DNA of 64,000 nt from Pseudomonas sp. R5(2019) (GCF_009905435.1 NZ_JAAAMT010000012.1:62001-126000); one strand, 5' to 3'. Positions 36,611 through 45,768 are shown, counted from the first letter of the stretch. Notes: generated from the sequence alone by a model not told the origin. Numbers and translations are program-made.

Positions 36611-37431
36611 ATATTCCAGCCAACACGCAGCGTTATTACCTGTTCGACGGGGCGTTGCTGAACAGCACCGCCCCGTCATGGCTGCTGGAGCAACCTGGCC
36701 TGTATCGTCTTTACGACGATCTGGGCGAGCAGGCAGCCAGCGTCGGGCCCTGGCTGCTGCCCACCACCGACCCTGTCAACGAATACACCCGCACCCTCCT
36801 CACCAGTGGCACCGAACAGCGTTTTGCCTGCAGCGGCCTGACTTGCCGGGCGCCACTCCCTGCGTTGCTGGAGCACCTGCGAGCCCTGCGCTATCTGCAA
36901 TCCGGCGGCACGCAACGTTACTATTTCCGCTATGCGGACGGCCGTGCCTTCAGCGATCTCTGGCGCACCCTGACGCCCGCACAACGCCGTGCCACGCTGG
37001 GCCCTATCAACACTTGGAATCACCTCGATTTGACCGGCAACGTTCACAAGGCCCTGGCACCGCATCCCGACGAGGTGGCTGCCGAGGTCTCATTACCTTT
37101 GCGGCTGCAACCGCAGCAGTGGCATCAACTCATCGAGAACGGTCGAATCGGTGAGTTGTTCGACGCTACCGCCCAGATCGACGACGGCCTGCCCCCGCAC
37201 GGTCAGCCCCACGAGCGCTACCACTGGACTTGCCAGACCTACGCCTGGTTGCGCCGCATGGGTGTGGAAAGCGTACCGGTTCAAGTGGCGGCCAATCGGG
37301 TGATCTGGCAGACCGCCGGCCTATTGTTGAAGCAAGAGCAGTTCCAGTCGGCGTTGCTACAGGCACAGCGCAGCGGGGATATCAGCCGAGTGCTGGAGTT
37401 CGCCCAGATTGGAACGGGAAGGCGGACATGA
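36607..37431 (+). CDS. DUF4123 adaptor/chaperone (Tap/Tec family)
   Basis: 274-aa DUF4123 protein. Members load a specific effector onto the VgrG tip and are encoded between vgrG and effector, as here. The N terminus (YYLFDGALL and the WLLEQPGLYRLYDD stretch) and the central GTQRYYFRYADGRAF fit the family. The ATG overlaps the vgrG stop (ATGA), and its own stop overlaps the first lipoprotein start. The inferred client is the Tle1-type phospholipase at the end of the module. Confidence 0.9.
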   Translation: MNIPANTQRYYLFDGALLNSTAPSWLLEQPGLYRLYDDLGEQAASVGPWLLPTTDPVNEYTRTLLTSGTEQRFACSGLTCRAPLPALLEHLRALRYLQSGGTQRYYFRYADGRAFSDLWRTLTPAQRRATLGPINTWNHLDLTGNVHKALAPHPDEVAAEVSLPLRLQPQQWHQLIENGRIGELFDATAQIDDGLPPHGQPHERYHWTCQTYAWLRRMGVESVPVQVAANRVIWQTAGLLLKQEQFQSALLQAQRSGDISRVLEFAQIGTGRRT

Positions 37432-37949
37432 TCTTTCCCCTGAGAATGGCCGCACCGCTGCTGAGCCTGGTGCTGGCAGGTTGTGACTCCCGCGAGGACA
37501 GCGTTTCCGCCGGGTTGACCGGCATCGATCACCTGCCCGACCACCTGAGTGTGCAGAACTTCTCGCTCAACGGCACTGGCGGCTTTCAAGCCGGAAAAGG
37601 TGGTAGCGAAGTCTGTTGCGTCAGCTTGCCTAGATCGTGGCGGCCAGACCTGACCGCCGTGGTGCAGTGGAATGTGACCAACTGGCGCGACTGCGGTTGG
37701 GAAAGCTACGAGCGCCGTGTGCCCGTGGAGCCCTACGAAAAGGTCGGCCATGCCTGGGTGCACTTCATGGGCGATGGTTCGGTACGGGTGGTTTCTTCCG
37801 ATATTGGTCCGGGCATCCGTGTAGCAAATACCGATTACCCAGGCCCGCACGATCCGATCCCGCAGAAACATCCCTGGGACGTCTACGGCAGCTGGGCCTC
37901 TCATTGCCCGCCGCAAGACCAGCCAATAGTCATGGAGCGATTGCAATGA
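37428..37949 (+). CDS. DUF3304 lipoprotein, copy 1 (probable Tle1 immunity protein)
   Basis: 173-aa lipoprotein with a textbook lipobox (LSLVLAGC, Cys near residue 19). The mature part begins DSREDSVSAGLTGIDHLPDH. Four other cysteines (VCC, DCGWE, SHCPP) are conserved in all three copies. It is about 88% identical by eye to copy 3 over the mature part, and differs mainly in IRVANT, where copies 2 and 3 have IYGPNA. A periplasmic lipoprotein encoded next to a periplasm-acting phospholipase fits an immunity role; this is inference. The start overlaps the stop of the gene before it. Confidence 0.88.
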   Translation: MIFPLRMAAPLLSLVLAGCDSREDSVSAGLTGIDHLPDHLSVQNFSLNGTGGFQAGKGGSEVCCVSLPRSWRPDLTAVVQWNVTNWRDCGWESYERRVPVEPYEKVGHAWVHFMGDGSVRVVSSDIGPGIRVANTDYPGPHDPIPQKHPWDVYGSWASHCPPQDQPIVMERLQ

Positions 37950-38464
37950 AAAAAAAATGGCTGGTACTCCCGAGCCTTTGTCTGCTGCTAATGGGCTGCG
38001 ACACCCGTGAGGACAACGTTTCCGCCGGGTTGACTGGTATCGATCACCTACCCGACCACATGAGCGTGCAGAATTTCTCGCTCAACGGCACCAGCGGCTT
38101 CCAGGCCGGTAAAGGCGGACGCGAAGTCTGTTGCGTCAGCTTGCCGAGAAAGTGGCAGCCGGACCTGACCGCCGTGGTGCGGTGGAATGTGACCAACTGG
38201 CGCGACTGTGGCTGGGAAAGGTTCGAACGCCGCGTACCGGTAGAGCGCTACGACAAAGTCGGCCATGCCTGGGTGCACTTCATGGCCGATGGTTCGGTAC
38301 GGGTGGTGTCTTCCGATATTGGTCCCGGTATTTACGGACCTAATGCCGACTATCCCGGCCCGCATGACCTAATCCCTCAAAAACATCCTTGGAAAGTTTA
38401 CGGCCCCCAGAGTACCCATTGCCCGCCGCAAGACCAGCCAACTGTCATGGAGCGACTCCAGTGA
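37946..38464 (+). CDS. DUF3304 lipoprotein, copy 2 (probable immunity protein)
   Basis: 172-aa second copy. The signal peptide is different from copy 1 (KKKWLVLPSLCLLLMGC) but the mature part is nearly the same. It differs from copy 3 at about 19 of 154 mature positions, several clustered near the C terminus (YGPQSTH against YDGWASH). An open frame extends upstream into copy 1, but the ATG overlapping the copy 1 stop gives a proper lipoprotein signal and is the true start. Confidence 0.88.
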   Translation: MKKKWLVLPSLCLLLMGCDTREDNVSAGLTGIDHLPDHMSVQNFSLNGTSGFQAGKGGREVCCVSLPRKWQPDLTAVVRWNVTNWRDCGWERFERRVPVERYDKVGHAWVHFMADGSVRVVSSDIGPGIYGPNADYPGPHDLIPQKHPWKVYGPQSTHCPPQDQPTVMERLQ

Positions 38465-38979
38465 TTGAAAGATGTCTGTTACTCCTATGCCTTTGCCTTC
38501 CACTTATGGCCTGCGACACCCGCGAGGACAGCGTTTCCGCCGGCTTGACTGGTATCGATCACCTACCCGACCACATGAGCGTGCAGAACTTCTCGCTCAA
38601 CGGCACCAGCGGCTTCCAGGCCGGTAAAGGTGGGAGCGTGGTCTGTTGTGCCAGCTTGCCGAGAACATGGCGACCAGACCTGACCGCCGTGGTGCAGTGG
38701 AATGTCACCAACTGGCGCGACTGCGGTTGGGAAAGCTTTGAACGCAGCGTACCCGTGGAGCGCTACGACAAGGTCGGCCATGCATGGGTGCATTTCATGG
38801 GTGACGGTTCAGTGCGGGTGGTCTCTTCCGATATCGGTCCCGGAATATACGGACCCAATGCCGACTATCTCGGCCCGCACGATCCAATCCCACAGAAACA
38901 TCCCTGGGATGTCTACGACGGTTGGGCCTCCCATTGTCCGCCGCAAGATCAACCAACCGTCATGGAGCGACTAGAGTGA
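38461..38979 (+). CDS. DUF3304 lipoprotein, copy 3 (probable immunity protein)
   Basis: 172-aa third copy with a GTG start that overlaps the copy 2 stop (GTGA). The lipobox is LPLMAC. The mature part keeps the same cysteine pattern as the other two. It lies directly before the effector gene, whose GTG start in turn overlaps this stop. As the immediate neighbour of the effector it may be the ancestral cognate immunity gene, with copies 1 and 2 from duplication (inference). Confidence 0.88.
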   Translation: MIERCLLLLCLCLPLMACDTREDSVSAGLTGIDHLPDHMSVQNFSLNGTSGFQAGKGGSVVCCASLPRTWRPDLTAVVQWNVTNWRDCGWESFERSVPVERYDKVGHAWVHFMGDGSVRVVSSDIGPGIYGPNADYLGPHDPIPQKHPWDVYDGWASHCPPQDQPTVMERLE

Positions 38980-40871
38980 GTGAAATATTCAAGGCTCATC
39001 CCAAAGGTCCGACACCGGACGTTTTTCCCCTTTTTCCGCAATGCCTTACTAAAACCGAGAACTGCGAAACAACCGTGCAAATCGGTGTCTTTTTTGATGG
39101 TACTGGCAATAATCAGGATTGGGATGAGGCCGAGGGCTGCAATCCCGGTCTGGGGATGACTCAACGTCAGGCACGTAAAGACAGTAATGTGGCAAGGCTC
39201 TATCAAGCTTTTCCGGAACAACCACAGCTGGGACTCCATCGACTCTACATCCCTGGCGTGGGCACACCATTCCCGGATATTGGCGAGGACGATTACGCAA
39301 TGTTCGGCCCTTCCATGGGACGCGGGGGAGATGGGCGTATCAATTTCGCCTTGTTGGGTGTTCTTGACTTCATCCATCAAGCTGTCGCGAGTGGCAGACG
39401 CGCCTACGCACCTGAAACTTTCATGGCCCTGTGCCGCAACGGCACACGCACCTACAACCCCAAAACACTCTCCTACACTCCCCTGGCAGGTAGCGTCCAA
39501 GACTCCCAAGCCCTCGATGCCGTGGGCATGCGCACCATCGGCGGGTTGTTGTGTGAAGCCAACGGCAGGCGAGCCCACGCCGAGGCGTTCTTCCACAATC
39601 AAGCGCAGCGAATAGCCGAAAAGGTGGCGAAGGCGACGCAGCCCACCCTCATCAACATCACCATCGATGTGTTCGGGTTCTCACGGGGGGCGGCGCAAGC
39701 ACGCGTGTTCTGCAACTGGCTAAGCCCATTGCTCAAAGGCGACCGACTGTGCGGCGTGCCGACTCAACTGCGCTTTCTGGGCATATTCGACACCGTGGCG
39801 TCAGTGGGCATTTCCGACAGCCTGGGAGGAGACGGCCACTTCGCCTGGGCCAAGCCCGAGTCGCTACGCATTCCAGACACAGTGCATCAATGCGTGCATT
39901 ACATCGCCATGCACGAGAACCGTACCTCGTTTCCGTTGGAGAGCATCCGCCTGGCCGACGGCAGCCTACCCAAGCGCGCTATACAGCTGGCCTTGCCGGG
40001 CATGCACTCGGATGTTGGCGGCGGTTACGGCCACACATCCCAAGGGCGCAGCCCCAGCGGCCAGGCCAGCGATGTACTGTCGCAGATTCCGCTGGAATTG
40101 ATGTACCAAGCAGCCAAAACAGCGCAAGTACCATTGAATAAGAAATTGGCCAACGACGGTGCCTATAACCCCTTCGACATCCACCCCGACGTGCGCAACG
40201 CCTACACCGCCTTCATGTCCGCCAGCCCCTGCGAAGCCACCACCGCCCAATGGCTGCTCCCCTACCTGGCCTGGCGCTATCAGGTTCGCACCGTCTACGC
40301 GACCCGCCTCTCCTGGGTACAGCGCGCCAATGAGCAGGACCGAAAGGACATGGCCGGTGCCAATGAAACCCTGTCGGCCGACATTGCAGCGCTGACGGGA
40401 ATGACCGAGGAGGAAATGGACCGATACCGGCTGGCGGCACAGTGGAGCCCCGAGTTGTTCGCCGGCCTGGCCGTGCAGAAGGGCCTGCGGCGCGCCACGC
40501 TGGCGGCGGAAGCCAGTGAGGTGCTGACCCACCTGAAGGCCCATGCACCGCTGGGCACACCCGAGAACCCGGAAAACCTGACGCCGGAAGCGTTCCTGTT
40601 CGCCAACTACGTGCACGACTCCTACGCCGGTTTCCGCCCGCTCCATCAGCCCCACTGGCTGACCGGCTGTGTCGACCTGGTGCCCGGCAGCTGGGAGACG
40701 CAGGGTTACCTGCGCTATCGCCGAATCTACCGGGGCAGCAATCGCCCCATCACCAACGCCCCTCTCACCGAGCAGCAACAACATGAAGCCGCCCAGCACG
40801 AACGCGAGGTACACAAGCGCTCGCTGCAGAACAGCATCGACACCCGCAAACTGTTCAATGGCCCCTGGTAA
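38976..40871 (+). CDS. Tle1-type phospholipase effector (DUF2235)
   Basis: 631-aa alpha/beta hydrolase of the DUF2235 family, to which type VI lipase effectors of group Tle1 belong; they attack phospholipids of rival bacteria from the periplasm. The family start GVFFDGTGNN lies at 37-46. The nucleophile is Ser236 in GFSRG, with D272 in IFDTVASVG and H344/D346 in PGMHSDVGGGY as likely acid and base. No signal peptide or PAAR is present, which fits delivery by VgrG with the DUF4123 adaptor. It starts with GTG overlapping copy 3. The C-terminal third (about 430-631) is not recognised and may bind membrane. Confidence 0.9.
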   Translation: MSEIFKAHPKGPTPDVFPLFPQCLTKTENCETTVQIGVFFDGTGNNQDWDEAEGCNPGLGMTQRQARKDSNVARLYQAFPEQPQLGLHRLYIPGVGTPFPDIGEDDYAMFGPSMGRGGDGRINFALLGVLDFIHQAVASGRRAYAPETFMALCRNGTRTYNPKTLSYTPLAGSVQDSQALDAVGMRTIGGLLCEANGRRAHAEAFFHNQAQRIAEKVAKATQPTLINITIDVFGFSRGAAQARVFCNWLSPLLKGDRLCGVPTQLRFLGIFDTVASVGISDSLGGDGHFAWAKPESLRIPDTVHQCVHYIAMHENRTSFPLESIRLADGSLPKRAIQLALPGMHSDVGGGYGHTSQGRSPSGQASDVLSQIPLELMYQAAKTAQVPLNKKLANDGAYNPFDIHPDVRNAYTAFMSASPCEATTAQWLLPYLAWRYQVRTVYATRLSWVQRANEQDRKDMAGANETLSADIAALTGMTEEEMDRYRLAAQWSPELFAGLAVQKGLRRATLAAEASEVLTHLKAHAPLGTPENPENLTPEAFLFANYVHDSYAGFRPLHQPHWLTGCVDLVPGSWETQGYLRYRRIYRGSNRPITNAPLTEQQQHEAAQHEREVHKRSLQNSIDTRKLFNGPW

Positions 40872-40899
40872 CGGTCAATCGGCAAGACATGCACCCAAC

Positions 40900-40933
40900 A
40901 AAAAGCCCCGGATCTTTCGACCAGGGGCTTTTT
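40900..40933. terminator. Bidirectional terminator between the effector gene and thrC
   Basis: AAAAAGCCCC at 40900-40909 pairs with GGGGCTTTTT at 40924-40933 around a 14-base loop. The A-run and T-run allow it to end transcription from both sides. Confidence 0.9.
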
Positions 40934-40969
40934 GTCACACTCACAGACCCGTCACAAGACGGGCCTCAA

Positions 40970-42379
40970 TCACAGCGGCTTGCCGCGATTGCCGTGCTGG
41001 CTGACGAAGGCCTGGACGGCTTTCAGGTCGTTCGGCAGTACGGTGCACTTCTCGTCTCGCTCGAACAGGTCGGTCAGGTGCGCGGGCAGGGTCAGCGCCT
41101 TGCCGACACCGGCCTTCTCGACCGCATCCGGGAACTTGACCGGGTGCGCGGTACCCAGCACCACCATCGGGGTGTCGAGGCTGCGGCGGCACTCGCGGCC
41201 GGCCTTGACGCCGATGGCGGTGTGCGGGTCGAGCACTTCGCCGGTCTGGGCGTAGACCTGGGCGATGGTCTCGCAGGTGGCTTCGTCATCCACGGCCAGC
41301 GAGTCGAACAGTTTGCGCGCTTCGGTCCAGCGGTCTTCGTCGACGCTGAAACCGCCACCTTGCTTGAAGGTGTCCATCAGGCCGGCAATCGCGGCACCGT
41401 TGCGACCGTGCAGATCAAACAGCAGGCGCTCGAAATTCGAGGAAACCATGATGTCCATCGACGGCGACAGGGTCGCGTGCAGGGTTTGCTTGACGTACTG
41501 GTTGCCGCTCATGAAGCGGTGCAGGATGTCGTTGCGGTTGGTGGCGACGATCAGCTGGCTGATCGGCAGACCCATGTTGCGTGCCAGGTAGCCGGCGAAA
41601 ATGTCGCCGAAGTTGCCGGTTGGCACCGAGAATGCCACCGAACGCGCCGGGCCGCCCAGCTGCAGGGCTGCGTGGAAGTAGTAGACGATCTGGGCCATGA
41701 TCCGCGCCCAGTTGATCGAGTTGACCGCCACCAGGCGAGTGCCCTTCAGGAAGCCCTGGTCAGCGAAGCTGGCCTTGACCATTTCCTGGCAGTCATCGAA
41801 GTTGCCTTCGATGGCGATGTTGTGGATGTTCTCGCCGAAGATAGTGGTCATCTGCCGACGCTGAACTTCCGACACGCGCTGGTGCGGGTGCAGGATGAAG
41901 ATGTCGACGTTGTCGCAACGACGGCAACCTTCGATGGCGGCAGAACCGGTGTCACCGCTGGTGGCACCGATGATCACCACGCGCTCGCCACGCTTGGCCA
42001 GCACGTGGTCCAGCAGGCGGCCGAGCAATTGCAGGGCGAAGTCCTTGAAGGCCAGGGTCGGGCCGTGGAACAGCTCCAGCACCCATTCATTGCCATTGAG
42101 CTGACGCAGCGGCGCCACGGCAGCGTGCTCGAAGGTGCCGTAGGTTTCTTCGAGGATCTTCTTGAAGTCGGCATCGGCGATGCTGCCGGTGACGAACGGG
42201 CGCATCACCCGGAACGCCAGCTCGTGGTAGGGCAAACCGGCCCAGGAAGCGATTTCTTCCTGGGTGAACCGGGGCAGGTTCTCGGGCACATACAGACCGC
42301 CGTCGCTGGCAAGACCTGCCAGCAGCACGTCTTCAAAGTTCAGGGCCGGGGCCTGGCCGCGAGTACTGATATAACGCAT
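40970..42379 (-). CDS. thrC: Threonine synthase ThrC
   Basis: 469-aa PLP enzyme that turns O-phosphohomoserine into threonine. It is of the longer, class II (bacterial/fungal) type, opening MRYISTRGQAPALNFEDVLLAGLA. The PLP lysine is in PTLAFKDFALQ, and the phosphate-binding loop GATSGDTGSAA follows. The ATG at 42379 has an AGAGGA ribosome site. It is the last gene of the run xerD-dsbC-hom-thrC and lies 27 bases after hom. Confidence 0.97.
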   Translation of the reverse strand: MRYISTRGQAPALNFEDVLLAGLASDGGLYVPENLPRFTQEEIASWAGLPYHELAFRVMRPFVTGSIADADFKKILEETYGTFEHAAVAPLRQLNGNEWVLELFHGPTLAFKDFALQLLGRLLDHVLAKRGERVVIIGATSGDTGSAAIEGCRRCDNVDIFILHPHQRVSEVQRRQMTTIFGENIHNIAIEGNFDDCQEMVKASFADQGFLKGTRLVAVNSINWARIMAQIVYYFHAALQLGGPARSVAFSVPTGNFGDIFAGYLARNMGLPISQLIVATNRNDILHRFMSGNQYVKQTLHATLSPSMDIMVSSNFERLLFDLHGRNGAAIAGLMDTFKQGGGFSVDEDRWTEARKLFDSLAVDDEATCETIAQVYAQTGEVLDPHTAIGVKAGRECRRSLDTPMVVLGTAHPVKFPDAVEKAGVGKALTLPAHLTDLFERDEKCTVLPNDLKAVQAFVSQHGNRGKPL

Positions 42380-42406
42380 GACCTATTCCTCTAAATCAGT
42401 TGCTGC

Positions 42407-43711
42407 TCAATTCAATTGTTCGACGCGGATGCGCACCACGTTGCCGACCACATCCTCCAAGGCTTCCAGGGCGGTGATGGCATCGTTCATGCGTTGCTCT
42501 TGCACGCGATGAGTCAGCAGGATCATCGGCACCAGGCCGTCGTGTTCTTCGACTTCCTTCTGCATGATCGATTCGATGTTGATGCCGCGCTCGGACAGGA
42601 TGCTCGCGACCTGGGCCAGTACGCCCGGGTGATCCTTGGCCTGGATACGCAGGTAGTAGGCGCTTTCGCAGGCTTCGATCGGCAGGATCGGGTGTGCCGA
42701 CAGCGAGTCGGGCTGGAACGCCAGGTGCGGTACGCGGTTTTCCGGGTCGGAGGTCATGGCACGGACCACGTCCACCAGGTCGGCAACCACCGACGAAGCC
42801 GTAGGCTCCATGCCGGCGCCGGCGCCGTAGAACAGGGTGGAACCGGCGGCATCGCCATTGACCATCACCGCGTTCATCACGCCATTGACGTTGGCGATCA
42901 GGCGGTCGGCCGGGATCAGCGTCGGATGTACACGCAACTCGATGCCGTGGGCAGTGCTGCGCGCCACGCCCAGGTGCTTGATGCGGTAGCCCAGCGCTTC
43001 GGCGTAGTTGACGTCGGCAGTGGTCAGCTTGGTGATGCCTTCGGTGTAGGCCTTGTCGAACTGCAGCGGGATACCGAAGGCGATCGAGGCGAGGATGGTC
43101 AGCTTGTGAGCGGCATCGATGCCTTCCACGTCAAAGGTCGGGTCCGCTTCGGCGTAGCCCAGCGCTTGCGCTTCGGCCAGCACGTCTTCGAAGGTACGGC
43201 CCTTTTCGCGCATCTCGGTCAGAATGAAGTTGCCAGTACCGTTGATGATGCCGGCAACCCAGTTGATGCGGTTGGCCGACAGGCCTTCGCGGATGGCCTT
43301 GATCACCGGGATGCCGCCGGCCACGGCCGCTTCGAACGCAACGATCACGCCCTTCTCCCGGGCCTTGGCGAAAATCTCGTTACCGTGGACGGCAATCAGC
43401 GCCTTGTTGGCGGTGACCACGTGCTTGCCGTTCTCGATGGCCTTGAGCACCAGCTCGCGGGCAACGGTGTAGCCGCCGATCAATTCGATGACGATATCGA
43501 TCTGGGGGTTGGTCGCGACCTCGAACACATCAGCGGTAATGGGGGTACCGGTAATCTGGCAATTCGGGTTTTGCGAACGCATGGCAATCTGTGCCACTTC
43601 GATACCACGCCCGGCACGGCGGGCGATCTCCTCGGCGTTACGCTGAAGTACATTGAAGGTACCGCCACCGACGGTCCCCAACCCACAGATGCCTACTTTG
43701 ACCGGTTTCAC
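42407..43711 (-). CDS. hom: Homoserine dehydrogenase Hom
   Basis: 434-aa enzyme that reduces aspartate semialdehyde to homoserine, feeding threonine and methionine synthesis. N-terminal NAD(P) loop GICGLGTVGGGT, the catalytic-domain GIINGTGNFILTEM motif, and a C-terminal ACT domain (about 350-430, from YYLRIQAKDHPGVLAQVASIL) that usually mediates threonine feedback. The start is GTG at 43711, chosen because GGGGAG lies upstream and the next codons (KPVKVGICGLG) are conserved. Confidence 0.97.
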   Translation of the reverse strand: MKPVKVGICGLGTVGGGTFNVLQRNAEEIARRAGRGIEVAQIAMRSQNPNCQITGTPITADVFEVATNPQIDIVIELIGGYTVARELVLKAIENGKHVVTANKALIAVHGNEIFAKAREKGVIVAFEAAVAGGIPVIKAIREGLSANRINWVAGIINGTGNFILTEMREKGRTFEDVLAEAQALGYAEADPTFDVEGIDAAHKLTILASIAFGIPLQFDKAYTEGITKLTTADVNYAEALGYRIKHLGVARSTAHGIELRVHPTLIPADRLIANVNGVMNAVMVNGDAAGSTLFYGAGAGMEPTASSVVADLVDVVRAMTSDPENRVPHLAFQPDSLSAHPILPIEACESAYYLRIQAKDHPGVLAQVASILSERGINIESIMQKEVEEHDGLVPMILLTHRVQEQRMNDAITALEALEDVVGNVVRIRVEQLN

Positions 43712-43728
43712 TGTGAACTCCCCATGAA

Positions 43729-43751
43729 ACGGCCGACGCGAGGCCGGCCGT
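43729..43751 (-). terminator. Weak hairpin between dsbC and hom
   Basis: A seven-base stem (43745-43751 with 43729-43735) with only TTT after it on the minus strand. It may attenuate rather than stop transcription into hom. Confidence 0.35.
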
Positions 43752-43792
43752 AAAATCTGCCGCAGGCTGCCCTGCGACGTACTGATGAATGA

Positions 43793-44521
43793 TTACTTGG
43801 TTGCCAGCGCCAGTTTCGCAACTTGCGGGGCCGGCTGGTAGCCCGGAATGACCTGGCCGTCTTCCAGAACGATGGCCGGTGTACCGCTGACACCAATCGA
43901 CTGGCCCAACTGGAACTGACGGGCAACCGGGTTGGCGCAGGTTGGCGCCTTGATGGTATTGCCTTTGATCATGCTGTCGAGCGCTTTGTTGCGGTCGGTG
44001 GAGCACCAGACGGCCTGCAACTGCTTGTCACCTTCAGAACCCAGGCCCTGACGCGGGAAGGCGACATAACGCACTTCGATACCTCGGCGGTTCAGCTCGG
44101 GCACTTCTTCGTGCAGCTTGTGGCAATACGGGCAGGTGGTGTCGGTAAACACGGTGATGTGGGACTTGGTCTCGCCCACTGCCGGGTAAACGACCATCTC
44201 ACCGGCTGGAATGCCGTTGATGCTCTTGGCAATGGCCTGGCGCTCGACCTTCTCGGTCAGGTTGACCGGTTTGCCGTCTTTCATCTGGAACAGGTAACCC
44301 TGCATGAAAAACTGGCCGTCGGCGCTGGCATAGAGCACGCGGCCGCCCTGCAGCTTGACTTCATACAGACCATTGACGGGGCTGGCGGCGACGCTGTCGA
44401 CCGGCACATCCAGGTTCAAGGCATCGAGGGTCTTGCGAATGGCCTGTTCGGGGTTGTCGGCAAGGGCGAAAGTGCTGACCAGCGCAAGCGCGGCGGCGGC
44501 AAAAAACTGGGTCACGCGCAT
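43793..44521 (-). CDS. dsbC: Thiol:disulfide isomerase DsbC
   Basis: 242-aa periplasmic disulfide isomerase. The signal peptide ends near residue 21 (FALADN), followed by the dimerisation domain (to about 80) and the thioredoxin-like domain with the active site CPYC (C130, C133). A second structural cysteine pair lies in VWC...APTC. The cis-proline loop GVSGTPAIVL is intact. The ATG has an AGGAG ribosome site. xerD is upstream and hom downstream, a conserved Pseudomonas order. Confidence 0.96.
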   Translation of the reverse strand: MRVTQFFAAAALALVSTFALADNPEQAIRKTLDALNLDVPVDSVAASPVNGLYEVKLQGGRVLYASADGQFFMQGYLFQMKDGKPVNLTEKVERQAIAKSINGIPAGEMVVYPAVGETKSHITVFTDTTCPYCHKLHEEVPELNRRGIEVRYVAFPRQGLGSEGDKQLQAVWCSTDRNKALDSMIKGNTIKAPTCANPVARQFQLGQSIGVSGTPAIVLEDGQVIPGYQPAPQVAKLALATK

Positions 44522-44652
44522 GAAAACTCCTGAAGGCGGACATCAAACCGGCCAAGCCTACCATAGATGCCCGGCGTGGCCGACTGCGCATGCGCGCCAT
44601 ACGGCAGCTTTTCGTGCACGACCGCCTTCGCGGACAAGACACTTTCTGAAAT

Positions 44653-45549
44653 TCAACCCCGCGGGTGATGTCGGGCGTGCAATTCCTGCAATCGCGCCTT
44701 GGCCACATGGGTATAGATCTGCGTGGTGGACAGGTCGCTGTGCCCCAGCAGCATCTGCACCACACGCAGGTCCGCGCCATGGTTGAGCAAATGGGTCGCG
44801 AAGGCATGCCGCAGGGTATGCGGCGACAGGGCCTTGCCGATGCCGGCGACGGTGGCGTGGTGCTTGATCCGGTGCCAGAACGTCTGGCGGGTCATCATGT
44901 CGCCACGCTGGCTGGGAAACAGCACATCACTGGGACGCCCGCCCAGCAAGTCGTTGCGACCATCGCGCAGGTAGCGCTCGAGCCATACCACGGCCTCCTC
45001 ACCCATCGGCACCAACCGCTCCTTGCTGCCTTTGCCCATGACCCGCAACACGCCCTGGCGCAAGTTCACCTGGTCCAGCGTCAGGCTGATCAGTTCAGTG
45101 ACGCGCAAGCCACAGGCGTAGAGCACTTCAAGCATCGCCCGATCGCGCTGACCGAGCGCCTCGCTGGTATCAGGAGCTTGCAGCAGCGATTCGACGTCGG
45201 CTTCCGACAAGGATTTGGGCAATGGCTTACCCAGCTGTGGCATCTCGATCTGCAAGGTCGGGTCGAGCTCGATCAGCTTTTCGCGCAACAGATAGCGATA
45301 AAAGCCACGCACGCCGGAGAGAAATCGCGCGGTCGAGCGGGGCTTGTAGGCCTGCTCCAGGCGCCAGCCCAGATGGTCGAGAATCATCTCCCGGCCGGCC
45401 TTGGGCAACTCCACGCCCTGCTCCTGTAACCAGCCATTGAACAGCGCCAGGTCACTGCGGTAAGCCTCGCGGGTATTGTCGGCCAGGCCCTTTTCCAGCC
45501 AGAGGGCATCGAGGTATTGATCGATCAGGGGGTGTTCGACGGCAGGCAT
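44653..45549 (-). CDS. xerD: Tyrosine recombinase XerD
   Basis: 298-aa site-specific recombinase that with XerC resolves chromosome dimers at dif. Catalytic residues are in place: R in CGLRVTEL, K in GKGSKER, H-x-x-R in HTLRHAFATHLL, H in LLGHSDLSTTQ and Tyr in IYTHV. The start at 45549 (MPAVEHPLIDQYL) gives the usual 298 aa; the open frame runs nine codons further without a ribosome site. It is a core gene with fixed neighbours, not a phage integrase. Confidence 0.96.
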   Translation of the reverse strand: MPAVEHPLIDQYLDALWLEKGLADNTREAYRSDLALFNGWLQEQGVELPKAGREMILDHLGWRLEQAYKPRSTARFLSGVRGFYRYLLREKLIELDPTLQIEMPQLGKPLPKSLSEADVESLLQAPDTSEALGQRDRAMLEVLYACGLRVTELISLTLDQVNLRQGVLRVMGKGSKERLVPMGEEAVVWLERYLRDGRNDLLGGRPSDVLFPSQRGDMMTRQTFWHRIKHHATVAGIGKALSPHTLRHAFATHLLNHGADLRVVQMLLGHSDLSTTQIYTHVAKARLQELHARHHPRG

Positions 45550-45703
45550 GAGGGCTCGAAAAATAGAGATTGGCAAAACACCGCGCTAGTCTTCCACAAC
45601 ACAGCCAGGTTAGGGAGCTTGAATGAACGAATTTGCCCGGTCGCTGAATGTGTTGACCAGCAGGTGGCCCACACATGAGCGGGCCAAGCCAAATTCCAGG
45701 CAC

Positions 45704-45731
45704 AAAAAAGCAGCCCGAAGGCTGCTTTTTT
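45704..45731 (-). terminator. Terminator after rplS
   Basis: A GC stem AGCAGCC/GGCTGCT (45709-45715 with 45720-45726) lies between an A-run and a T-run. It closes the rpsP-rimM-trmD-rplS operon and could also act on the other strand. Confidence 0.88.
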
Positions 45732-45768
45732 CTGCATCGCGGCCCCGTGACCGCTGGCAAAACTGGAC

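Noticed and set aside
34784..36679. 631-codon open frame on the minus strand
   Set aside because: Antisense to vgrG; no recognisable protein features and no ribosome site.
37637..38464. A longer form of immunity copy 2 starting inside copy 1
   Set aside because: The extension would bury the lipoprotein signal; the ATG at 37946 overlaps the copy 1 stop as at every other junction.
44653..45549. XerD considered as a phage or island integrase marking a mobile element
   Set aside because: It has the normal XerD length and sits in the core order xerD-dsbC-hom-thrC.
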